DNA of 13,036 nt from Bacteroidetes bacterium UBA4408 (GTDB lineage: Bacteria > Bacteroidota > Bacteroidia > UBA4408), in contig DGQS01000018.1 in NCBI GenBank assembly GCA_002389785.1, forward strand, positions 1-13,036, given 5' to 3'. The notes under the pieces were generated by a model. That model saw only the letters and a program-made list of their open reading frames with translations. It did not search any database and was not told where the DNA came from. The first letter of the stretch is position 1. Each line of letters opens with the position of its first letter. Below, in pieces: positions 1-8,528 of this stretch. The position numbers were made by a program, and so were the translations under genes.

Positions 1-148
1 CCCAACACAATCGTGTTTAATTTTAAACGAACCAAACGAAACCGATAGAGCCTGAAAGGTAAAAGCAAGTAAGCATTTCCAATTGATCGACTAAAATTTA
101 CATTAACTATAGGAGCAAGGGATTAGATTCCCTATCAAAAAAGAAAAA

Positions 149-1561
149 ATGAAAACTCACATCAGCACGATAAAATACGAAGAATTGGATTTTTGTTATT
201 TCAAAGACAACGAAAGCATTGATGTGCGTGGTATTATCGAATTTAATGCTGTAATTATTAACTGCAGCGATAAAGTACTTGCCAATCACGCTATTCATAA
301 AATTCGCTCCAATAATAATGAAGCTGTTTACCTGAAGCCTATATTCATTTACAATAAAGTTGATTATGTAGATGCGATAATGAACGAGCTTGTGGATGGT
401 GTAATATATAGTTTAGAGCAGTTGGGAAATGCAGCTGACATAGCCCGTAAAATTATTTTAAAATCAAGAGATCTAGTGGAAGTAAGCTATGTATCATTTG
501 AAACTTATGTAATTACAAAATCGCTTCGCTATCTTTATTCACGCAGTAAAAATACCCTCGAACCCATTACCTACCGTAGTTCAAAAATTGGCTATTATTT
601 TCCTTCCTTAAGTTCCAACTATGAATCAAACGACGAAAATAAAGTACTAGATGTACTTAAAATTGCCGAAGATGAAGGATTGCTGGTTGGAGAATTTTGC
701 GAAAATATTTATTTGTGTAACAATTGTTTCGACGGATTTTTGAATTACCGCGAAGTATGTCCTGAATGTGGTTCTTCTAATTTAAATTCAGAAGATTTAA
801 TTCACCATTTTCCTTGTGCCTATATTGGTCCGGCTTCGGATTTTACCAACGAGTTTAACTCTTACGACATGCAATGCCCTAAATGTAGTAAGGTATTAAA
901 ACACATTGGAGTAGATTACGATAAGCCTTCAGTTATATTTACCTGTCGCAAATGCAACAGTACATTTCAAGACGTTGTAATTAAAGCTAAATGCACCAGT
1001 TGTTCAACCGATACAGATGTAGAATACCTTGCTCCGCGCGAAATAAAAAAATATACATTAACGCCAAAAGGCAAGTATGCTGCAATTTCCGGTGTGGCCA
1101 ATACCAAAACAGATATGACGCGTATGCCTGGAACGGTTGATAAAGCTACGTTTGATGTGATGTTACAATATGAAATTGAACGTATGAAAGTTGCCGACAT
1201 TGACAGCAACATTGCTTTCTTACACCTTTCAAATTCTAAGGAGCTGTATACCATGATTGGAAAGGACGCTCGCACCAATTTATTGACCGACTTGGTTCAA
1301 GTTACTCGAAACAGCATTCGTCCAAGCGATATTATTTCATTCGACAGCTCCTCAACCCTGCTGTTTTCAATGAACGAATCGAACCACAAGGAGGCAGAAA
1401 AAGTGGTAGAAAAAATCGCCAAGCTCATTATTCAACTCATTAAGGATAACTTTAAAAATTTTGAAGCTAAAGTGGTGTATAAAGTGCATGCTCTTGATAC
1501 GCACCTAAGTTACCAAGAACAGTTAAAATTACTTCTTGCCGACATTGTAAAGCATGATTAG
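149..1561 (+). CDS. TackOD1-like multi-zinc-ribbon protein with degenerate C-terminal GGDEF-like domain
   Basis: Probable cytoplasmic regulatory protein of 470 aa with no signal peptide or membrane segment. Residues 1-175 are an N-terminal region I do not recognise. Residues 180-290 carry five CxxC pairs (C190/C193, C204/C207, C243/C246, C266/C269, C282/C285) plus C184 and C223, arranged like stacked zinc ribbons. The segment around the H-H-F-P-C-A-Y-I-G-P motif (219-228) resembles the TackOD1 output domain. Residues 345-470 resemble a GGDEF (diguanylate cyclase) fold: the R-P-S-D-I-I-S-F strand is followed by D-S-S-S-T (399-403) where GGDEF would stand, so no cyclase activity is expected. 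Its stop overlaps the start of the glycosyltransferase by 8 bp, which implies coupled translation and a joint role, perhaps control of polysaccharide synthesis. A small AGGGA/TCCCT hairpin (118-133) lies just before the start. The coding call is secure; the domain names rest on motif recognition. Confidence 0.85.
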   Translation: MKTHISTIKYEELDFCYFKDNESIDVRGIIEFNAVIINCSDKVLANHAIHKIRSNNNEAVYLKPIFIYNKVDYVDAIMNELVDGVIYSLEQLGNAADIARKIILKSRDLVEVSYVSFETYVITKSLRYLYSRSKNTLEPITYRSSKIGYYFPSLSSNYESNDENKVLDVLKIAEDEGLLVGEFCENIYLCNNCFDGFLNYREVCPECGSSNLNSEDLIHHFPCAYIGPASDFTNEFNSYDMQCPKCSKVLKHIGVDYDKPSVIFTCRKCNSTFQDVVIKAKCTSCSTDTDVEYLAPREIKKYTLTPKGKYAAISGVANTKTDMTRMPGTVDKATFDVMLQYEIERMKVADIDSNIAFLHLSNSKELYTMIGKDARTNLLTDLVQVTRNSIRPSDIISFDSSSTLLFSMNESNHKEAEKVVEKIAKLIIQLIKDNFKNFEAKVVYKVHALDTHLSYQEQLKLLLADIVKHD

Positions 1562-2858
1562 TCTCGACGAATTTATTAACTTTTGGGAAGGCGTTGGATT
1601 TGCAAAATTCCTGCGCCTTTTTTGGTATTATTTTCTGGTGGAAGCACCGCGCTACATTATTATGGATTTTGTGGTGCTCATGTTTTATTTTGTAAACAAG
1701 CGATTAAAACGTAAAAAGTGGGCCGAAGCCAGACGCCAATTTTTTGAAGAAAGACCTTTGGTATCGGTTATTATTCCCGGTAAAAATGAAGGTAAGCACA
1801 TATATAAATTAGCGCGATCACTCAACGAGCAAACCTATAAAAATTTTGAGCTCATTATTGTTGACGATGGCTCAGATGACGATACACCCATTATTTGTAA
1901 GGATCTTCAAAAGCACGGATTTATTGATTTGTTTTTACGAAACGATGTTCGCGGTGGTAAAGCATCAGCAGCCAATCTTGCACTACGCTATACGAAAGGA
2001 AAATACATCATTCACTTTGATGCCGATTGTTCGTTTAACCGCGATGCCATTGAAAATGTACTTGTCCCATTTTATTACAATCCCAAAATTGGTGCGGTAG
2101 GTGGAAATTTAGAAGTGCGCAATACCGATGAAAGTTTAGCCACAACGCTTCAAACTATCGAGTACATGAAGTCGATTACAACAGGACGTATTGTTACTTC
2201 GCACTTAGGAATATATGCAATTATTTCGGGTGCCTTTGGCGCTTTTAGAAAAGATATTTTAGACCAGGTAAACGGATGGGACATTGGCCCCGGACTAGAT
2301 GGCGATATAACCATGAAGATTCGAAAAAAAGGTTATAAAATTCACTTTGAACCTACTGCTACCGGCCTTACAAGTGTACCGCGGAATTTTTCAATTTTAG
2401 CCAAACAACGCTTGCGTTGGGATAAATCAATTGTACGGTTCAGAGTACGCAAACACCGAGATGTGTTTTTACCTTCCGAAAGTTTTCGACTCAGCAATTT
2501 TATATCATCTGGCGAAAATATTTTATTTAATGTGATATTAAATTTTCACTGGTATTTGTATGGCTTAGATATTATTTTCAATTATTCACAAATGCTTTTG
2601 TATATATTTTTGATGAATCAATTGATGTATTCAACCAGCAATTACCTGCAATTTTTTATGGCACTCACCGTGGTTGAAAAGCCACGTACCAAACTAAAAT
2701 TACTGTTGTATATTCCTCTAATGGCTTTGTACAATGGCTATTTTTTGCGTATCGTTCGAACCATTGCACACACACGCGAATTGCTTTTCCGATCTTCGTA
2801 CAACGATCCTTGGAATCCGCCAAAATCAAGTAATCAAGCGCGTCGCCTCAAGATCTAA
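1554..2858 (+). CDS. Membrane-anchored family 2 glycosyltransferase, processive polysaccharide synthase type
   Basis: A 434-aa inner-membrane glycosyltransferase, probably transferring sugars from a nucleotide-sugar onto a growing polysaccharide. There is one hydrophobic N-terminal segment (about 20-47). The GT-A domain shows V-S-V-I-I-P-G-K-N-E at 70-79, D-D-G at 104-106, D-A-D at 156-158 (metal and nucleotide binding), a D-G-D motif at 249-251 as the probable catalytic-base region, and Q-R-L-R-W at 285-289. That last motif marks processive enzymes such as cellulose, hyaluronan and PNAG synthases. Further hydrophobic segments follow at about 310-400, and the tail is basic and proline-rich. 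There is no PilZ domain. The ATG lies inside the end of the preceding zinc-ribbon gene (8-bp overlap), so the two are probably translated together. The product is unknown; an exopolysaccharide or glycolipid is plausible. The family is clear, the substrate is not. Confidence 0.9.
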   Translation: MISLDEFINFWEGVGFAKFLRLFWYYFLVEAPRYIIMDFVVLMFYFVNKRLKRKKWAEARRQFFEERPLVSVIIPGKNEGKHIYKLARSLNEQTYKNFELIIVDDGSDDDTPIICKDLQKHGFIDLFLRNDVRGGKASAANLALRYTKGKYIIHFDADCSFNRDAIENVLVPFYYNPKIGAVGGNLEVRNTDESLATTLQTIEYMKSITTGRIVTSHLGIYAIISGAFGAFRKDILDQVNGWDIGPGLDGDITMKIRKKGYKIHFEPTATGLTSVPRNFSILAKQRLRWDKSIVRFRVRKHRDVFLPSESFRLSNFISSGENILFNVILNFHWYLYGLDIIFNYSQMLLYIFLMNQLMYSTSNYLQFFMALTVVEKPRTKLKLLLYIPLMALYNGYFLRIVRTIAHTRELLFRSSYNDPWNPPKSSNQARRLKI

Positions 2859-2881
2859 TCAAAATTTCAACCCATAAATTT

Positions 2882-3829
2882 ATGGAATTGTTCTCTGCAA
2901 AAAATATTGAAAAGCGCTATGCCGCTCATGTAGCGCTCGACGATGTAAGTATTACCGTTCATAAAAATACTGTATTTGGTTTGCTTGGACCCAATGGTGC
3001 TGGTAAAACTTCTTTGATACGCATCATCAACCAAATTACTGCGCCCGATAAGGGAGAGCTTTTTTTTGAAGGTAAGAAAATGACTGATTTCAATGTGGCA
3101 CAAATTGGATATTTGCCCGAAGAAAGAGGCTTGTATCGAAAGATGGAGGTTGGCGAACAAGTACTATACCTGGCGCAATTAAAAGGTATGAGCCGAAGAG
3201 AAGCAACGTTGAAATTAAAATATTGGTTCGAAAAATTTGAAATTCAAGCCTGGTGGAATAAAAAAATTGAAGAACTTTCGAAAGGCATGCAGCAAAAAGT
3301 GCAGTTCATTGTAACTGTTTTGCATGAACCTAGTTTGCTTATTTTGGATGAACCATTTAGTGGATTTGATCCAATTAATGCCAATCTTATTAAAAATGAA
3401 ATTTTAGAATTAAAAGCAAAAGGAAGCACCATAATTTTAAGTACTCACAATATGTCATCGGTGGAAGAATTATGCGATGAAATTGCACTAATAAATCGTT
3501 CCAAAAAAATACTCGAAGGTGCAGTAAAAGATATTCGAAAAGCCAATGCTACCAATACTTATTTAATAAAATTTAAAGGAAATATGATTGCCTTTACAAA
3601 TGCATTGTGGGCTGGTTTCGAATTGATTCAAAAATCGCAAGAAGCCGACCAATGCACGGCTACCGTTAAACTCCTTAACAATGCTACTCCCAACGATGTG
3701 CTTGCAACTATTTTGCCTCATGTTCAGGTAATTTCTTTCAACGAAGTAATCCCATCCATGAACGATATTTTTATTTCAAAAGTAAAGAACCAAGTAAATC
3801 TTTCAACGGTTGCCGGATTAACCGAATAA
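2882..3829 (+). CDS. ABC transporter ATP-binding protein (NatA/CcmA-like class)
   Basis: A 315-aa ATPase subunit of an ABC exporter, acting at the inner face of the cytoplasmic membrane. All motifs are present: Walker A G-P-N-G-A-G-K-T-S (36-44), a Q-loop region near I-G-Y-L-P-E-E-R (75-82), signature L-S-K-G-M-Q-Q-K-V-Q (132-141), Walker B L-L-I-L-D-E (152-157), D-loop, and switch His189 in S-T-H-N. The C-terminal 90 residues form the extra domain usual in NatA-like proteins. It starts 23 bp after the glycosyltransferase stop, so it probably belongs to that operon. In most Bacteroidota a permease gene follows directly; here 404 bp of non-coding DNA follow, so the permease is elsewhere or lost. 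The cargo cannot be told from the sequence. Polysaccharide or lipid export would suit the neighbours, but this subclass is often annotated for Na+ or drug export. Confidence 0.93.
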   Translation: MELFSAKNIEKRYAAHVALDDVSITVHKNTVFGLLGPNGAGKTSLIRIINQITAPDKGELFFEGKKMTDFNVAQIGYLPEERGLYRKMEVGEQVLYLAQLKGMSRREATLKLKYWFEKFEIQAWWNKKIEELSKGMQQKVQFIVTVLHEPSLLILDEPFSGFDPINANLIKNEILELKAKGSTIILSTHNMSSVEELCDEIALINRSKKILEGAVKDIRKANATNTYLIKFKGNMIAFTNALWAGFELIQKSQEADQCTATVKLLNNATPNDVLATILPHVQVISFNEVIPSMNDIFISKVKNQVNLSTVAGLTE

Positions 3830-4233
3830 AGTGTTCTTATTTTCTAACTAACATTTCTCGCCTATGTAAACGTTTGTTATGCTTCCTATAATAGCTATTA
3901 ATTAATAATTACAGATGCTTTTTAGGAATTCGTAAAAACATGTTTACCCATAGTTTTATCGTTGCCATGACAGTCATCAAAATTGTGACTTATCGTTAAA
4001 ACACGTTGGTTCAATTGTGCACCTTTTAGTATCAACCTAAACTTGCATTTTTCCGCTTAATAGGAGTTAATACAATACATCCCAAAGCAACTTAAAACCT
4101 AAAATTGGTTGATTAGCATTAGGTTGCAATGTCTTAAATTACGGAAGTAAACGAAGGCATCCTAGCGCAATAAAATTTAATTGAAGCTGAACAAATTTTC
4201 TTATTTTTACTGCAACTATTAACCGCTTTTAAC
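3830..4233. other. 404-bp intergenic region with AT-rich palindromes
   Basis: No credible gene is seen on either strand. The stretch holds a perfect 12-bp palindrome TAATAGCTATTA (3889-3900), followed at once by ATTAATTAAT (3897-3906), and a 10-bp palindrome AAACATGTTT (3936-3945). Further on, AACCTAA occurs twice (4034-4040 and 4096-4102), and either copy could pair with TTAGGTT (4119-4125). With this base composition such palindromes arise easily, so they are weak candidates for operators or transcript ends. The right edge carries the possible promoter of the Nfu gene. No strong rho-independent terminator (GC stem plus T run) is visible after the ABC gene. Confidence 0.5.
4181..4209 (+). 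promoter_or_regulatory. Possible Bacteroidota-type promoter for the nfu-korAB group
   Basis: TTG at 4181-4183 is followed after 18 bp by TATTTTTA (4202-4209). This approximates the Bacteroidota primary sigma pattern of a -33 TTG and a -7 TAnnTTTG, with the final G replaced by A. Transcription would start near 4215, leaving a leader of about 20 nt before the GTG at 4234. In DNA this AT-rich, chance matches are common, so this is only a candidate. Confidence 0.35.
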
Positions 4234-4500
4234 GTGATAAACGACCACACAATTATTACTAAAATACAAGAAGCTTTAAATCAAATACGCCCTTATTTGG
4301 AAGCAGATGGAGGCGATGTGACGTTTATAGAATTGAGCGACGATTATGTTGCAAAAGTGCAATTGCACGGTGCTTGCCGCGATTGTAACATGAGCATCAT
4401 GACCCTAAAAGCAGGAATAGAAGAAAGTATAAAACGAGCAGTTCCCGAAGTTAAATCTGTTGAAGCGATTAGTCAACACCAAGCACAGCCTGTTGCCTAA
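4234..4500 (+). CDS. NifU C-terminal-domain (Nfu-type) Fe-S scaffold/carrier protein
   Basis: A small cytosolic protein of 88 aa corresponding to one NifU C-terminal domain, which holds a [4Fe-4S] cluster between two subunits and passes it to target enzymes. The family block L-E-A-D-G-G-D-V (22-29) and the ligand motif G-A-C-R-D-C (46-51; C48 and C51) are intact, followed by the amphipathic helix and V-P-E-V-K-S-V-E-A strand typical of the fold. The start is GTG, chosen because no ATG precedes the conserved core and the length fits a stand-alone Nfu of about 80-90 aa. It lies 39 bp before korA on the same strand. KorB carries four probable Fe-S cysteines, so local delivery of clusters to this oxidoreductase is a reasonable inference. 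The R-D between the cysteines differs from the common G-S/S-C forms but keeps the spacing. Confidence 0.9.
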   Translation: MINDHTIITKIQEALNQIRPYLEADGGDVTFIELSDDYVAKVQLHGACRDCNMSIMTLKAGIEESIKRAVPEVKSVEAISQHQAQPVA

Positions 4501-4539
4501 TGCTTATAAATATGTATCACAGTTATTTTTTACTTGTAT

Positions 4540-6387
4540 ATGAGTACAACCTTAGAAACTAAAAAAAATGTAGCCATTATGTTTGCCGGCGACTCCGGTG
4601 ATGGTATTCAGTTAACCGGTACTCAATTTACCGATACCGCAGCTTTGTTGGGAAATGATATTAGCACTTTTCCAAATTTTCCGGCCGAAATTCGCGCCCC
4701 ACAAGGTACATTAGCCGGTGTATCCGGATACCAATTGCACTTTGGAAGTGTCGAAATTTTTACTCCGGGTGATGGTTGTGATGTGTTGGTAGTTATGAAT
4801 GCCGCTGCATTAAAGGCTAACCTAAAAGGTTTGCACACCGGAGGAATCATTATTGCGAATACCGATGGCTTTGATATTAAGAATCTGAAACTTGCTAAAT
4901 ATCCCGATGGTGTAAATCCGCTGAAGGATGGTTCGCTCGAAAAATTTAAAGTATACGAAATTGACGTTACTAAAATGACGCGAACTGCCTTGGCTGATTC
5001 TGGGATGGGAACCAAAGAAATTGATCGAAGCAAAAATATGTTTGTGTTAGGCTTTATCTATTGGATGTATAACAGAGACATGTCGAACAGCATTGCTTTT
5101 CTTCAAGAAAAATTTAAAAAACGTCCCGACTTAATTGAAGCCAATTTAAAAGTATTAAAAGCAGGTTACAACTACGGTGAAACTACTGAAACATTTAATG
5201 CTCGCTACGAAGTGAAAGCAGCTAAAATGCAAAAAGGAGAATACCGAAATATTATGGGAAACCAGGCTGCTGCGCTTGGTTTAATTGCAGCCGCCAACAA
5301 ATCAAATTTGAGCTTGTTTTACGGAACCTATCCAATTACTCCGGCTTCTGATATATTGCACGAGTTAGCAAAGTATAAGAATTTTGGAATAAGAACTTTT
5401 CAAGCCGAAGACGAAATTGCTGCTGTGTGCTCAACCATAGGAGCTTCCTTTGGAGGAAGTTTAGGTGTTACTGCATCTTCAGGACCCGGAATAGCTTTAA
5501 AAGGAGAAGCAATTGGCTTGGCTACCATGCTCGAAATTCCACTCGTAATTTGCAATATTCAACGAGGTGGACCCTCAACCGGTTTGCCTACCAAAACTGA
5601 GCAAGCCGACTTATTACAGGCCATGTACGGCCGAAACGGAGAAGGACCCGTTGCCATTATTTCGGCAAGTACTCCTAGCGATTGCTTCGATACTGCCTAT
5701 GAAGCATGCCGTATTGCAGTTGAACACATGACTCCGGTTTTCTTTTTGAGTGATGGATACATTGCAAATGGTTCTGAACCTTGGATTTTTCCAAGTGCCA
5801 AAGATTTGAAACCGATTAAAGTTGACTACGCTAAAGCGCGCAATCCGGAAGACGCAAAATTTTTACCATACAAGCGCGATGAAAAATTAGTACGGCCATG
5901 GGCAATACCCGGAACCAAAGGCTTAGAGCATAGAGTAGGAGGTATTGAAAAAGAAAACGAAACCGGAAATATTTCCTATGACCCGGATAATCATGAATTG
6001 ATGGTGAATTTACGCGCTCAAAAAATTGAACGCATTGCCGACTATATTCCGTTACAACAAATTGACAATGGTCCGGCAAAAGGTAAATTGTTAATTCTTG
6101 GATGGGGATCAACCTACGGCTCTATAAAAACTGCAGTAATTGAAGCATTGTCGGAGGGCTATGAAGTAGCACATGCCCATGTGCGTTACCTCAATCCGTT
6201 CCCCAAAAATTTAGGTCAAATTTTGTCGAATTACGATACAGTGTTAATGCCCGAAATTAATAGCGGACAATTGATAAAAATGGTACGCGATAAATATTTA
6301 ATACCGGCAATCGGCTTCAATAAAGTAAAGGGAATGCCTTTTACCAGTACCGAAATAAAAAATAAAATTGTTGAACTACTAAAATAA
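4540..6387 (+). CDS. korA: 2-oxoacid:ferredoxin oxidoreductase, fused gamma-alpha subunit (probably 2-oxoglutarate)
   Basis: Large subunit, 615 aa, of the cytosolic enzyme that decarboxylates a 2-oxoacid, most likely 2-oxoglutarate, to the acyl-CoA with reduction of ferredoxin; the reverse reaction is possible. Residues 10-210 are the gamma domain ([10 protein letters not shown] near 15-24, then [13 protein letters not shown] at 44-56). Residues 238-430 are the alpha (pyrimidine-binding) domain with Y-P-I-T-P-A-S (264-270), F-Q-A-E-D-E (287-292) and the [15 protein letters not shown] segment. The remainder is the C-terminal transketolase-like domain. I chose the ATG at 4540; a TTG two codons upstream (4534) keeps the frame but is less likely. 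It runs in the order nfu-korA-korB with 39 and 61 bp gaps. The substrate (2-oxoglutarate versus pyruvate or branched acids) follows from the fused architecture and is not proven. Confidence 0.93.
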   Translation: MSTTLETKKNVAIMFAGDSGDGIQLTGTQFTDTAALLGNDISTFPNFPAEIRAPQGTLAGVSGYQLHFGSVEIFTPGDGCDVLVVMNAAALKANLKGLHTGGIIIANTDGFDIKNLKLAKYPDGVNPLKDGSLEKFKVYEIDVTKMTRTALADSGMGTKEIDRSKNMFVLGFIYWMYNRDMSNSIAFLQEKFKKRPDLIEANLKVLKAGYNYGETTETFNARYEVKAAKMQKGEYRNIMGNQAAALGLIAAANKSNLSLFYGTYPITPASDILHELAKYKNFGIRTFQAEDEIAAVCSTIGASFGGSLGVTASSGPGIALKGEAIGLATMLEIPLVICNIQRGGPSTGLPTKTEQADLLQAMYGRNGEGPVAIISASTPSDCFDTAYEACRIAVEHMTPVFFLSDGYIANGSEPWIFPSAKDLKPIKVDYAKARNPEDAKFLPYKRDEKLVRPWAIPGTKGLEHRVGGIEKENETGNISYDPDNHELMVNLRAQKIERIADYIPLQQIDNGPAKGKLLILGWGSTYGSIKTAVIEALSEGYEVAHAHVRYLNPFPKNLGQILSNYDTVLMPEINSGQLIKMVRDKYLIPAIGFNKVKGMPFTSTEIKNKIVELLK

Positions 6388-6448
6388 ATTTAAACTATGT
6401 AGCACTTAGTTTAATGCAAGTGATACAGCTAAAATTTACAATCAACTT

Positions 6449-7474
6449 ATGGAAACACAACAAGCAGCGTTAAGCGCAAAAGATTTTGTAACCGATCAGG
6501 ATGTTCGTTGGTGCCCCGGTTGCGGCGATTATTCAATTTTGAAACAAGTTCAAACCGTATTACCTGATTTAGGTATTCCGCGCGAAAACATTGTTTTTGT
6601 TTCGGGTATCGGATGTTCTTCGCGGTTTCCGTACTATATGGAAACGTTTGGAATGCACAGTATACATGGACGTGCGACTGCAGTAGCAAGTGGTTTAAAA
6701 GCTACCCGACCTGAATTGAGCGTATGGATTGTGAGTGGAGATGGCGATAGCATGAGCATCGGCGGAAATCATTTGATTCATTTGCTACGCCGTAATTTTG
6801 ATGTGAACCTGTTAATTTTCAACAACGAAATTTATGGTTTAACAAAAGGACAATATTCTCCTGCTTCTCCTGAAGGAAAAATTACCAAATCATCGCCCAT
6901 GGGAAGTATTGACCATCCTTTTAATCCCGCTGCTTTAGCACTTGGGGCTGATGCTACCTTTTTTGCACGCAGCATGGATCGAGATCCTATTCATTTGCGC
7001 GAAATTTTAAAGCGCAGCAATGCACATAAAGGTTCTTCTGTTGTTGAAATTTATCAAAACTGTAACGTGTTTAATGACGGGGCTTTTGAAGTTTTTACTG
7101 AAAAAGGAACGAAGAAAATGGAAACACTTTTTGTTGAAACAGGGAAGCCTTTGTTGTTCGGAGAAGGACAAAACAAGGGAATTAAATTGGATGGATTTAC
7201 ACCAAGAGTGGTAGACTTAACCTCGGGTGAAAGTGCAAATGACTTGTGGATACACGATGAAAGAGACCGTGTTAAAGCACAAATTTTATCACGCTTTTTT
7301 GATGATCCTAAAAAAGAAAATCATTTACCACGTCCTTTTGGTATTTTTTATCAGGAAGATCGATTCTGTTATGAGGATGCTTTGAATGCACAAATAGAAG
7401 ATGCTGTAAAAGCTAAAGGCAAAGGTGATTTAGATGCCTTGTTGCGCGGTAAAAATACCTGGTCGATCAATTAA
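6449..7474 (+). CDS. korB: 2-oxoacid:ferredoxin oxidoreductase, beta (thiamine diphosphate) subunit
   Basis: Catalytic partner of the preceding subunit, 341 aa, binding thiamine diphosphate and one [4Fe-4S] cluster. W-C-P-G-C-G-D (21-27) supplies C22 and C25, G-I-G-C-S-S (53-58) supplies C56, and Y-Q-N-C-N (201-205) supplies C204; these are the expected four cluster ligands. The TPP/Mg motif is G-D-G-D-S (96-100) with N124-N125 and the I-Y-G-L-T-K-G-Q-Y-S-P segment that is conserved in this family. The length is normal for KorB. No separate ferredoxin (delta) subunit gene lies next to it, so electrons must go to a free ferredoxin encoded elsewhere. It probably shares a transcript with korA (61-bp gap). 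A hairpin downstream may end the transcript. Confidence 0.94.
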   Translation: METQQAALSAKDFVTDQDVRWCPGCGDYSILKQVQTVLPDLGIPRENIVFVSGIGCSSRFPYYMETFGMHSIHGRATAVASGLKATRPELSVWIVSGDGDSMSIGGNHLIHLLRRNFDVNLLIFNNEIYGLTKGQYSPASPEGKITKSSPMGSIDHPFNPAALALGADATFFARSMDRDPIHLREILKRSNAHKGSSVVEIYQNCNVFNDGAFEVFTEKGTKKMETLFVETGKPLLFGEGQNKGIKLDGFTPRVVDLTSGESANDLWIHDERDRVKAQILSRFFDDPKKENHLPRPFGIFYQEDRFCYEDALNAQIEDAVKAKGKGDLDALLRGKNTWSIN

Positions 7475-7888
7475 TATCAGTTGATTAATTAGGTGTATAA
7501 TCAGCAAGAGTAATTGGTTTCGCTAATCTCATTTAAAACGAAATAGAATTATAAGTACTTCGTGATAGCGTATTTATAATTCAGTTTTAAAAGCTGAAGA
7601 TGCAGGAAATATGCAACTAGCAACCACACCCATCATTCGTAAGATTGTTGGAACCGGTTACAATTTCTTGGATTTTTCCTTTTCGGATGCTTGCAAAAAA
7701 ATAAAGAATCGAATGCGATTGTAACTTGCTGAGAGCAATTGAATCTTTCCGGATTGGCAGAATGAATAGAATTAGTAAACAATGTTCGATTGAAATAGGT
7801 GCAATTAATGAAGTTGATCGACACTAATTTGCTTCTTCATTAAAGTAAAAAATTTCCAACATTACTATACCCAAAATACAATTACTAA
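7475..7888. other. 414-bp intergenic region between korB and the MBL hydrolase
   Basis: No credible gene is visible. The only open frame of note is a 63-codon minus-strand frame (7633-7824) whose Asn/Phe/Cys-rich translation resembles no protein I know. The left part contains a weak AATTAAT/ATTAATT hairpin across the korB stop (7469-7490) and the 13-bp inverted repeat described separately. Near the right end, TTTG (7828-7831) followed by AAAATTTC (7849-7856) is a poor match to a -33/-7 promoter for the hydrolase. The roughly 260 bp between these sites are unexplained. Confidence 0.5.
7546..7582. terminator. 13-bp inverted repeat, possible korAB transcript end
   Basis: GAATTATAAGTAC (7546-7558) pairs with GTATTTATAATTC (7570-7582) over 13 positions with one G-U wobble and an 11-nt loop. 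It lies 72 bp after the korB stop. The stem is AT-rich and only a TTTT (7585-7588) follows, so it may be a weak terminator, an mRNA 3' stabilising hairpin or a protein-binding site. Confidence 0.3.
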
Positions 7889-8527
7889 ATGATCACATTA
7901 CATTCCTTTACGTTTAATCCTTTTCAGGAAAATACCTATATTCTAGCTGATGAAACCGGTGAGTGTGTAATTATTGATCCGGGTTGCTGCAATGCTCAAG
8001 AACAATCCAAATTAACAAAGCATCTCACCGAGCAAAAATTGAAACCCGTAAAATTGCTGAATACACATTGTCACATTGACCACATTTTGGGCAATAAATT
8101 TATAGCAGATACTTATCAGTTGGAATTGGAAATGCATCAAAAAGATTTGCAAACATTGGCAGCCGGGAAAGTTTCAGCAGATATTTTTGGCATACCTTAC
8201 GAAGAATCTCCTGCACCTACAAAGTTTTTAGAAGAAGGCGATAAAATTCATTTTGGAAACTCAACACTGGACATAGTATTTACTCCCGGTCATTCAGCCG
8301 GAAGTATTTGTTTTATTAGCCATGCTGATAAATTGGTTGTTGGAGGTGATGTACTGTTTTATCAAAGCATTGGGAGAACTGATTTGCCGGGTGGAAATCA
8401 CCAGCAATTGCTCGAAAGTATTCGCATCAAATTATTTACCTTGCCCATTGATTTTACTGTTTATCCAGGACATGGTCCTGCTACATCCATCGGCTTTGAA
8501 AAAGAAAATAATCCTTTTTTGTCCTGA
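7889..8527 (+). CDS. MBL-fold metallo-hydrolase, glyoxalase II-like
   Basis: A 212-aa cytosolic dinuclear-zinc hydrolase. The complete metal ligand set is present: H60-x-H62-x-D64-H65, H135 in T-P-G-H-S-A-G-S, D154 in G-G-D-V-L-F, and H195 in Y-P-G-H-G-P. The N-terminal N-P-F-Q-E-N-T-Y-I-L and the S-I-G-R-T-D-L-P-G-G-N segment are typical of the short YcbL/GloB-like subgroup found across bacteria, which lacks the C-terminal glutathione-binding extension of classical glyoxalase II. It probably cleaves a thioester; the physiological substrate is unknown. It stands alone on this strand after a 414-bp gap, and its TGA lies 1 bp from the stop codon of the convergent lolA-like gene, leaving no room for a terminator between them. 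Confidence 0.93.
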   Translation: MITLHSFTFNPFQENTYILADETGECVIIDPGCCNAQEQSKLTKHLTEQKLKPVKLLNTHCHIDHILGNKFIADTYQLELEMHQKDLQTLAAGKVSADIFGIPYEESPAPTKFLEEGDKIHFGNSTLDIVFTPGHSAGSICFISHADKLVVGGDVLFYQSIGRTDLPGGNHQQLLESIRIKLFTLPIDFTVYPGHGPATSIGFEKENNPFLS

Positions 8528-8528
8528 A

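Noticed and set aside
1..48. Possible C-terminal tail of an upstream plus-strand gene ending in a basic peptide, with TAG at 46-48.
   Set aside because: Only 15 codons are visible and another frame is open equally long, so chance cannot be excluded.
118..133. AGGGA/TCCCT hairpin just before the first gene, considered as a riboregulator.
   Set aside because: A 5-bp stem is too short to support a regulatory call; no riboswitch consensus is seen around it.
2867..3160. 97-codon minus-strand open frame across the start of the ABC gene.
   Set aside because: Antisense to the Walker A region of a clear ATPase; no family character.
3889..3945. AT-rich palindromes considered as operator or attachment sites.
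   Set aside because: Such short palindromes are expected by chance in this composition; no integrase gene, tRNA end or direct repeat supports an attachment site.
4623..5033. 136-codon minus-strand open frame inside korA.
   Set aside because: Lies wholly antisense to the highly conserved gamma domain of korA and its translation has no family character.
7633..7824. 63-codon minus-strand open frame in the gap after korB.
   Set aside because: Composition rich in Asn, Phe and Cys, no recognised motif and no coding neighbours on that strand; probably random.
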